Below, piece after piece: positions 1 through 7,887 of a stretch of 64,000 bases of DNA. The position numbers and the translations under genes were made by a program. Numbering within the stretch: position 1 is the stretch's first letter; every line of letters starts with the position of its first letter. Origin of the DNA: Silene latifolia (taxonomy: Eukaryota; Streptophyta; Magnoliopsida; Caryophyllales; Caryophyllaceae); contig NC_133537.1 of the NCBI RefSeq assembly GCF_048544455.1, forward strand, positions 67,834,134-67,898,133, written 5' to 3'. Under the pieces are notes generated by a model. That model was not told the origin of the DNA. It worked only from the letters and a program-made list of their open reading frames with translations, and ran no database searches.

Positions 1-133
1 TTTGTAATCACTACCTCAGACAACTGAGATGGTAACACTTTCATTTATCTAGGAATGCCTAGTGAAGGCTCTTAAATAAATGGAGGTGTTATAATTTTAT
101 CCTGTCAAGTCTGCATTTACTGTCCAAGTTTAT
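1..133. other. Left flank, no gene seen
   Basis: This short stretch lies outside the left LTR of element D. No reading frame or recognisable repeat is seen. Bases 129-133 (TTTAT) directly abut the LTR and could be its 5-bp target-site duplication. The matching right copy lies beyond the window, so this cannot be tested here. Confidence 0.4.
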
Positions 134-1817
134 TGTAACACTGCCTTCTTACCCGGCCAAGGTAATGGGAGGATCTTACCATCTCGGTTTCCCGAGGCAG
201 TGTTTCAAAGCCCCAATTAAATAAAAACTTAAATAAATAACAAGTTTAGTGATTTACAAATGATTAAATAAATGAAAGATAAATGTGAACTAGACATGAT
301 ACACTTGTCTATCATCTAAGTTATCTATCTATGCCACTCGACTCTAAGTCCGATGCTCGTCCCATCTCCCACTTGACATCAAACCAACCTGTACTTAACC
401 TGCTTCCCATATGATCGGAAATATCATATGGATCGACACAGGCCACCCCAGAAATAGGTGACAATTTACACAGACACACACCCGCCAGTTTCAATAAATA
501 AATATAAGACACAACATGATAGATAAATATGTAACATGCCAATAATATGAATGAGACATTATTATACAATCCCCACGCCGGTAACGGGACACGCCCTGAT
601 GTACCCATAACCACCGGTGTCAGGGACACGCCCATGACACCACATCTCATAAATAGGTACTCGGAACACGTCCGTGGTACCGGACCCGAAAGCCAACCGG
701 ATCCCCTGCCAGACGTCGTGCTTAAACGATACGAATCTCTCCGTACTCAAGTCATTAATTTGCACATACCTCTTGAAGTGGGAAGCTCCAAGAGGCGACT
801 CAAGCGTAAGACGGTCTCCCAACCGTCTTACGTCTCCTCAACAACAACCATATCCTCAACATATACAATAACAATAATGATATAATATGCGACACAACAC
901 ATTAAAGTAAGACTAATTATGAGATGCACTTTCCAACATGTCATGGACATCCATTACTCAATTATCGCGACTCCTTGAGTCATTATAAACTAATATGATG
1001 TTATAATGCATTTCCAACAACATAAGAGACTCACCAAGATCCTCAAATATCACCATGTGACAATACGACTCATGATATGCAAATGATGTAAAAGATACAC
1101 AAGTATATACACACATTATTGAAACTGAGTAGGATAAACCTACATTTTAACATATCTTCATATTAGCTACTCGAATCGGACCCGATTCTGTCTCATGTGA
1201 CCGTCTCATCCTATACAACCCACACAATACAATCACAAATATATCCTACACTATTGTATATTATAAAACCCCTTATTATCACCCATCAATTACTCATATT
1301 ATATACACTAATTACAAATTAATTAACCAAAAAGGAACCCCCAAAAGTTAGAGTTTAAACTAATTAGAGAAGGGTAGATCTTAACTTACAAAGGTGGAAG
1401 GAAGGAAGGAAGGAAGAAGGTTAACAATCCACTAAATCAAGCTTGAATCCCATTAGGAGGCATTTAGGAAGGTTTTAGATAGAAGGGAGAGGATTTGGAG
1501 TGAGAAGGAAGAAGGGTGAAATGATTTGGATAAGATAAGGTGAGATCCCGAAATTGGTGTTTATCAGGTGTTGTTCAGTGGCACTCAGTCAAGTACCGAG
1601 TCCACTCGGTCGAGTGCTCGCCCACTCGGCCGAGTGTCAGCCACTGGATCAAGTAAACCTTTAACTCGGCCCACTACAATCCCACTAGGTCTAGTCCAGG
1701 TCATATTTGGTCTAGTATACGGTCATCCCTTGCTTCTGAGTAGTTCCCCATCAGTACCGAGATTTTCTCACGTATTCCAAGGTACTTTTGTGGGTCCCAA
1801 ATAATCCGGGTATTACA
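134..1817 (-). repeat. Element D, 3' LTR (minus-strand element)
   Basis: The sequence starts TGTAACAC and ends TATTACA, so on the minus strand it reads TGTAATACC...GTGTTACA, a normal TG...CA LTR of about 1.68 kb. Its first part (134-808) is homologous to 47304-47979, the start of the opposite LTR. A polypurine tract abuts it at 1818-1830 (minus strand), so this is the 3' LTR of an element read right to left. Visible substitutions and small indels against the other LTR are frequent, so D looks older than the elements inserted in it. It contains a (GGAA)5 run at 1396-1415 and a cluster of ACTCGGTCGAGT-type palindromes at 1569-1700. Short open frames inside it are not convincing genes. Confidence 0.8.
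1569..1700. promoter_or_regulatory. ACTCGGTCGAGT palindrome cluster in D LTR
   Basis: Several perfect or near-perfect copies of the palindrome ACTCG[G/A][T/C]CGAGT occur within about 130 bp (for example CCACTCGGTCGAGTG and CCACTCGGCCGAGTG). The same motif recurs in D internal sequence at 2610-2642 plus 18866-18914 and at 46530-46692. The clustering is directly visible; a regulatory role is inferred from the comparable clusters upstream of TATA boxes in elements A and C. Confidence 0.5.
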
Positions 1818-1851
1818 ATTCCCCCCCTTAAAATGATCTTCGTCCCCGAAG
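1818..1851 (-). promoter_or_regulatory. Element D polypurine tract with upstream GGGA stem-loop
   Basis: On the minus strand a stem CTTCG, loop GGGA, stem CGAAG (1838-1851) is followed by the purine run TAAGGGGGGGAAT (1818-1830), and then at once by the LTR start TGTAATACC. This is the layout expected for the plus-strand primer of reverse transcription. The same stem-GGGA-stem arrangement precedes the polypurine tracts of elements A and C. Confidence 0.75.
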
Positions 1852-2642
1852 TTCACCTCACTCCCTCATTCCCCCCCCCCCCCCGATCTCTCAATTCTCT
1901 CTCTCCGTCTTGTTACCAATTTTCAAGTCTTCTCTCTTTCGAAGCCCTTACCGTTTACTCTCTTACACATAAACACTTCTCAACTCAAGGTTCCCTTGAC
2001 ATTATTACTCTCATAACGCTTGGTTTCTTTCCTAACTTCCCGATTGTTACATTCACTCCCCCCTAAACAGAACTTTATCCCGAAGTTCAACGTTCAAAAG
2101 CATGGATATACTCGTAAACTACCTACAAAACATATGACTCAATAAAATGATGATCACCCCGTAATAGATTATGCATTCTAATAGAACTCAATTACCATCG
2201 TCATGTCACGCATATTTTGCGTCAAATGTACCACATGATCGCACATGTATTTGTGTCTATTTTCACTTCATGCAAGTATTCCGTCTATAATCATCACAAG
2301 ATTCGTTTGTGTATCAAGCGACTATCATGAAATTCATAAATGTTACTTACTGTAAAGTCATGGAATCATCACATGTCACATTGCTATTGATTAACTAGAT
2401 ACACCTCGAATACTGATACTTTAAATAATAACAACATCTCAAGTAATAATAACATACTAAGCACTATGGTCAAACGTAAAAAAATCACGAAAGTCAACCA
2501 TATAAACCCTTTTCATGTCCATCCAGCCACCAAGGGACCACTATGGTCACTAAACATGGGTATCTACTCAATACTTTGTCGAAAATAATCAGAACGGGGC
2601 ATTAACGGGTCACTCGGTCGAGTGGAAATGCCACTCGGTCGA
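1852..2642 (-). repeat. Element D internal region, left fragment
   Basis: This is non-coding sequence between the 3' LTR and the insertion point of element A. At 2070-2088 lies a second hairpin (GAACTT...AAGTTC), followed on the minus strand by a purine run (2052-2064) and TGTAACAATCG (2041-2051), so the hairpin, polypurine tract and LTR-start module appears twice about 200 bp apart. A C14 run is at 1871-1884. The stretch ends inside a CACTCGGTCGA motif at the A insertion. No reading frame of note was found. Confidence 0.55.
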
Positions 2643-3940
2643 TGATAGGCTTATCGCGTACCTATGGAAAGATAAATTCCCTAAACAACAAGTTAATGTA
2701 GCAATAGGGGTCGAACACAAGGAAACGGGAATTACTTCGTGAATTGCTATGGGTAGATTTTTATCAAGATCGATTACGATTTGGTTTGGTTTGGTTGTTT
2801 GATGATTAATAAGAATTTATGATGTAAATTATATAATAAAAGGGAGTCTAAGGGGTTCGGGTCACGCATGCAAAGGTAAACATATAATCATGATAAACTT
2901 GGTACTAATAACATTGTCAATTGCTTAGGCTTAAAGATACCCATCTTACGATATTAGCATCAACCATAGACCGGGTCCTAGAGAAACTCTCGTCCATGAC
3001 TAGGTCGTCCTACTACACATGCTTAGTCTAATTCAATTCCGTGCCTCTCGACTTATAGAACGAATAAACAAACTTAATCAAATGAATAGGGCCCTAAACA
3101 AAGATTAAACATTGTGGCACAAGCATGTGATAGAAGCAATTTAGACAATATTATTTTTAACCTATCTTATCATGTTATATATTTGATTTATGCATGGCTC
3201 CTCTAGCCCTTAGACTAAGAGATTTAGCTACTCATGTTAAAGTGTAAATTGTAAGTTATATTAAGAGAAATGATAAACATGATTAAATGATTTATAAGAA
3301 CTAGATGATATAACATGTATAAGAAATAATGCTAATGTAATCTAAATTAAGTACTTTAATTATAAATTATGTGTAAGCTAAGATAGAAATGTAAATTTGC
3401 AAACTGGAAATAAGAATACACTACTACAGATACAGGCTATAACAACGGTCAAAAACCGTTGTTATATAAAAAAGCGGACGTTGTTAAAGCGTCCGTTGTA
3501 GAAGGTTTTAACAACGGTTGGTTTACTTAAGGAAACCGTTGTTAAAACTATTAACCACGGTTTTATGTATAAAAACCCGTTGTGGAAAGTGTGACTCAAT
3601 TTTGGGGGGAAAGTTATAACAACGGGTTGTAATATACAAAACCGTTGTTATAACTAAAGACAACGGGTTGTTTTAAAATAACCGTTGTTGTTTGTTATTA
3701 AAAAATAAAAAAAAATAAATTAAATATTACTAGATGCATGCATAATTACTACTGTTAGAATTCCAATGCATGCATTATTACCGACATTCACTTGTACATA
3801 TGAACGGATAATATGGAATGAGAAGGGTTAGTAATAGGATTTGAAGCAGCATTATTGAGAGAGATGATGATGATTATGGCACAACTTCCTAACATATATA
3901 TTAATTAAAAAGCAATTAACTCAACCCATACATTGCTTAG

Positions 3941-3948
3941 TATAAATA
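3941..3948 (+). promoter_or_regulatory. TATA box upstream of small CACTA-borne ORF
   Basis: TATAAATA lies about 120 bp upstream of the ATG at 4062, followed by an A- and C-rich leader without upstream ATGs close to the start. Position and sequence fit a plant core promoter. Use in vivo is not shown. Confidence 0.45.
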
Positions 3949-4061
3949 CATTGTATATCTCAACTAACATTTCCATTATCTCATATATTCATCTCCAAAC
4001 TCTAACTGTTAAAACAAACTCTACTTAATCTTTCAAATCAAACTCAAAAAACTCTAAGAAA

Positions 4062-4352
4062 ATGAATGATTTCATCCTAAAGACTCTTACCATGATCGAG
4101 AACAACAACAACTTCATCCGCCGGTTCCTCCATATTGAGGAAAGTTTCAGGAGCTACCTTGCGGAAGCTCGATCCGCATTGAAGCACGCCAAAGAAGATG
4201 GCTTGACGGGAGCAAAGCGCATTGCGGCTATATGACGATATAGCAAGCTGGCTGAACGGAACCTCCAAATAGCCAAGGAGGAGAGGATGGATACGATAGA
4301 GCACAATAAGATCCTCCATGAAAATATAAGAATTGCATTTTTACATATGTAA
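4062..4352 (+). pseudogene. Small ORF carried by the non-autonomous CACTA, one internal stop
   Basis: An ATG at 4062 opens a frame that begins MNDFILKTLTMIENN and runs 57 codons to a TGA at 4233-4235. The same frame then continues without a shift for 38 more codons to TAA at 4350-4352. The full product would be about 96 residues, charged and probably helical, rich in Arg, Lys and Glu, with the second half containing LAERNLQIAKEER. I do not recognise the family. There is a TATA box 120 bp upstream and a TA-rich stretch (about 4378-4397) downstream. It may be a captured host gene fragment or a cargo gene of this CACTA family. The single stop suggests recent inactivation or a short-product form. 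Confidence 0.5.
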
Positions 4353-5332
4353 TTTTTTTTTAATTTATGTATTTATAAATATATATATATATATATTAAT
4401 TATGTTTATCTTACTTCTTCATCTTGCTTCTTCATTGTTTTAGTAACTAATTATGCGAACAATACTTAAACAAATAACATAATGGTTGATAAAAACACAT
4501 ATATGCAAAAGAAATAAATAGAAAAAGAAAATAATGACGATGAGTGTGGCGAGATTTACGATAAATACGAACGTAATAGACGATGAAATCACAATGACGG
4601 CGAGAAGATAAAGCGACGATGAGAAAGAGAGAAATAGAGAAAGAGAGAAAGAGAGTGTGTATGTGTTTTGTGTTTGTTTGTCTGCTGTGTTTGTGTTTGT
4701 GTATTAAGGGTTGTGTTTTGTGGCTGCAGCAGACTGCATTTGTGTGGTTTATAGTATGGAAGGTATTGACAACGGTTATTAAACAACAACCGTTGTGAAA
4801 TATGTTTTAACAACGGTTGTAAAAAACACCCGTTGTCAAATATGTTTTAACAACGGGTTTCAAAAGTAACCGTTGTGATTACTTTTCACTAACTTTGCGC
4901 CAATTTTGCGCCAAATTATTAACAACGGTTCTGCATGTGTGACCCGTTGTTAAAAATAATAACAACGGTTTTTATAACCATACCCGTTGTAATTGATTTT
5001 AGTAAAATTCGCGCCATACATTCTACAACGTCTATTGTGATTTTCGTGAATAATCGTTGTTAAAGGGGCGTTGTAGTTGCCTAAATTTGTAGTAGTGATA
5101 CCTCAATAGGTAAGAACTTGTAAAGGAGAAATGTATAATAACCAAATGCTTGAATAACAAAATGCTTGAATAATAACTTGAGTACCAAATGTTGAAAGAT
5201 TAAACTAAAGAAAGCTTAACAACTTGTAAACTAAAATGAGAAGACTAATGAGAGAAATATAAAGCTTAAGGCTATTGTGAAGTGAAAATAAGACGTAAAG
5301 ATTGGATGCCAAAAGCTTTGGAACACCTCTCC

Positions 5333-5411
5333 TATTTATAGGAGAGGAGAGCATAACGTAAAAGCCAAGAGGCATGCAACCCCGATCGGGGCCACCCCAC
5401 CCCGATCGGGG
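5333..5411 (-). promoter_or_regulatory. Element A LTR promoter: palindromic TATA box plus paired CCCCGATCGGGG
   Basis: On the minus strand CTCTCCTATAAATAGGAGAG contains a TATA box (TATAAATA, 5333-5340). Upstream of it lie two perfect 12-bp palindromes CCCCGATCGGGG at 5380-5391 and 5400-5411, exactly 20 bp apart. The same unit is present in LTR copy 2 (TATA 11829-11836, palindromes 11876-11887 and 11896-11907) and copy 3 (TATA 18320-18327, palindromes 18367-18378 and 18387-18398). The TATA assignment rests on sequence; an enhancer role for the palindromes is inferred. Confidence 0.7.
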
Positions 5412-5879
5412 TCGTGTGTTTTCAGCTCCTTTGCCTTAATTCTCCTCTTAATTGCTTGGAGAATCCTATGTTGGTGATTAATTGTGCGGTTAATCACCCG
5501 GTTAAGACCTTAATTCTTGGCATCCTAGGTAGCTTGGAATCCTATCTTTTCCATCTTGACTTGGACTTGAAGTTGGGCTTGACTTTGGTTTGTTGACAAC
5601 AATTGTATTGCACACATTAGTCCATCAACTTCTTCATGAAAAACCCATGCAAACACTCCATGATAGCCCAATATTTGGTCTTGCTTAGCCATTGCACTCT
5701 AGTAGCTCATCTTGTAGTATTTTAGCTCCAAAAAGTTTAAGTATCCTACAAAACATGTGGAGACAAACAAATGCACTAGAATAAAAAAATATTAGCTCAA
5801 AACACTATGATAAGTGCTAAATGACAAATAAAATGGAGCTAATATAGGGGATGAAAGTATATAAAATATGCACTTATCA

Positions 5880-5918
5880 AACTCCCCCAAGCTAAACCCT
5901 TGCTTGTCCCCAAGCAAG
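5880..5918 (-). promoter_or_regulatory. Element A polypurine tract and GGGA stem-loop, copy 1
   Basis: On the minus strand an 8-bp stem CTTGCTTG, loop GGGA, CAAGCAAG (5899-5918) is followed by a G-rich purine tract (5880-5888) abutting the LTR start. The second internal copy has the same unit at 12376-12414 with one stem mismatch. Element C has the same loop with a compensated outer base pair (44244-44263). Confidence 0.75.
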
Positions 5919-7825
5919 AAACCAAATCCCATCAATTGCAATATCCCAACAAGCTAAGCATAATGATTTAAAAACCCGAAACAACATGGGCAAGGGATAA
6001 AGCAAGACATGGATGAGATTTACACGACGGCGTAGCATAGAAAACTTTGAATGAACCTTTAAGCTCTTGCATGATCTTTCGACTTATGGACTCTCACGGG
6101 ACACTCAAACTCTTTTATATGTGTAGGGACAAATTTTGTGAATAAACACTCAACTATCCTCGACTTATGATAATGTGCCCGCAATCTAATATGGTAAACA
6201 TGTCAAATATAGTATGCCAAAACAAGCAAATGTAAGCATGATAAAGAAGCCAAATGAGCAGGAAGAAGGCAATATGTGATGGGTAAGAAGGGGGAACAAA
6301 TGAATTATGGTAATGTGGAGCTAAGTCAAGCTAGCAACTACCAAATTGTAAAGGTGCTCAATCCCAATTCCAACCCAATTTTGCAATTCAAATCATGAGA
6401 AAATCCTCCAAAATATAGGGATAATGCTTGAGAATTTCTCACATCTTTTCTTCTTCTCTTTTTTTTTTTTTCTTTTCAATGCATACTTCTTTTTTTCATG
6501 ATTTTTCTTATTCATTCATGGTATTCATTTCTTTCTTTCTTTTCATTTTCATCATTTTTCATCATTTTTCAATTTTTTTCTTTCATCTTTTTTTTTTTTT
6601 CATTTTCCTCTTTTTTATCTCTTGAGCATTAAGACCAAGCTCACATGATATTCAATTTTGAAACAAATCCCAATTGAGCACCCAAACAAGACCAATCAAG
6701 CTACTAGCTCAACAAGGTAGGCAAGTTATAATGTAGCTAGGGAAAATTGTTTGTGAAGGGGTCAAGAAGGCAATTATATTCATGTGAATGGCTCCAAAAT
6801 GCTAAAACAAATGAATGCATGCTTACCAAGAGATGACATGAGAACCATACTTGTTCGTTTTGATGAAACACACATTATAAGGAGACACCTACACTCACCT
6901 AAGAGAGACTGGATATGGATGCATCGGTCAAAAGAGGCTCTACCTTACCAATTTGTAGCTTGCCGCAAGTCAAGATCAAGCCTATTCGGTTCATTCTCCA
7001 TCTCCCACCTACTATGTCAAGACATCCCCATGTAACTAATATCCCAACATGAAAGAATAAATTATTAGCAATAAGCCAATATTAGGATAAGCAAAGAGGA
7101 AAGTAGGTTACAAGCAAGCACAAAGCAAAAATTTCTCTCAAAAATTTTCAAAATTTCTACACTACATGCAAACTATGCTATATGAAAATGCAATATCTTC
7201 CCCCAAGCTAAACATCACATTGTCCTCAATGTGCCAACTATCCAAATCACCCAATTAAACCATAAAAATGGCTCAAAGCACAAAATAAGAAGGACTAGAG
7301 GTTATGTTTAATGGGATGCAAGATCTAAACTAAAATGCAAAGCAATTAAAAAACTTACTCGATTTGCTAATCTCCCCCAAGCTAGCATGAATTCGGGGGG
7401 AGATGCAGATGTTTCTTTGTGACCAAAGTGAAAAATAGTGAAGAAAAATGGTAGAGAAAGAGAATGGAGGTACCATCGGGTTTATATAAGAATGATAAAA
7501 CGATTCACTCTTTACCCGCATAAGAAAGAAAGGCCAAAATATCAAAGAACCACGACCCCGATCGGGGCCACCAACCCCGATCGGGGTTGACCTCCTTTTC
7601 AGGTTTTGCCTCTTTTCCGCGTTGATGTAATTTCCTTCTCTTTTTCGAAAACCACATCCCCGAACGGGGTTGTTGCATGGGGAAGCGTGCCATATTTACT
7701 TCTAATTCTTCTCCCTTCATTTTTCACCTATAAAACACAAAAAGAAACATCGTCAAGTCGAGTATTTTATTTCTAATCTACGAAAAACAATAAATTGCAG
7801 AAAATAAATGAAAACAAATAAAAAG
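5919..7825 (-). repeat. Element A 3' non-coding internal region, copy 1
   Basis: About 1.9 kb between the gag-protease ORF and the polypurine tract holds no credible gene. Here autonomous Athila elements would carry pol and an env-like ORF. It contains a long purine-rich tract on the coding strand (about 6440-6620, seen as T/C-rich on the plus strand) and the block CCCGTGAGAGTCCATA (minus strand, near 6085-6100), which recurs as CCCGTGAGAGTCCAT in element C near 44056. It also holds the palindromes CCCCGATCGGGG at 7556-7567 and 7575-7586, with an imperfect third copy at 7658-7669. Confidence 0.7.
7556..7669. promoter_or_regulatory. Internal CCCCGATCGGGG palindrome pair in element A
   Basis: Two perfect 12-bp palindromes 19 bp apart (7556-7567, 7575-7586) and one imperfect copy CCCCGAACGGGG (7658-7669) repeat the motif pair found upstream of the LTR TATA box. 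The equivalent unit is present in the second internal copy near 14047-14077. Function unknown. Confidence 0.5.
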
Positions 7826-7850
7826 CTTGGGTTGCCTCCCAAGAAGCGCT
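7826..7850 (-). promoter_or_regulatory. AGGCAA-loop stem-loop just after the gag stop, element A copy 1
   Basis: On the minus strand AGCGCT (7845-7850) is followed by the stem CTTGGG, loop AGGCAA and stem CCCAAG (7826-7843), starting about 40 nt after the gag-protease stop codon. Copy 2 is at 14317-14341. Element C carries AGCGCT plus the same loop with different but still pairing stem bases at 42384-42408. An RNA element of the genomic transcript is inferred. Confidence 0.6.
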
Positions 7851-7887
7851 GGTTTAACGTCCCGCACGACGTAAGAAGCTATTTGAT

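Larger units (their letters stand above)
3419..5097 (-). mobile_element. Non-autonomous CACTA transposon (1,679 bp)
   Basis: Its termini are CACTACTACAGATACAGGC at the left and, on the minus strand, CACTACTACAAATTTAGGC at the right. It is flanked by the 3-bp duplication ATA (3416-3418, 5098-5100). The empty site is visible in the sister LTRs (around 11594 and in LTR copy 3), where the sequence reads AAGAATACCTC without interruption. Both ends carry many AACAACGGTT / AACCGTTGTT subterminal repeats. Read on the minus strand, its right end matches the left end of CACTA-2 (59993 onward) in terminus, repeats and a following leader-like stretch. It has no transposase and carries a small gene-like unit at 4062-4352. 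It is likely mobilised by CACTA-2 relatives. Confidence 0.93.
2643..5879 (-). repeat. Element A LTR copy 1, split by a CACTA element
   Basis: It is homologous along its length to 10821-12375 and 17312-18865, except for the inserted DNA at 3419-5097 plus a duplicated ATA. Without that insert it is 1,555 bp, the same length as copy 2. It is the outer 3' LTR of the minus-strand array. Short open frames in it are also present in the other LTR copies and do not look like genes. Confidence 0.92.

Noticed and set aside
4077..4319. Minus-strand frame over the small CACTA-borne ORF
   Set aside because: The plus-strand frame has the ATG, the TATA box and continuity across its one stop; the minus frame has no supporting signals.
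6428..6625. Phe/Ser-rich open frames around 6428-6625 and 12920-13117
   Set aside because: They are read through a T/C-rich tract, the complement of a purine tract on the element's coding strand. Composition alone explains them.
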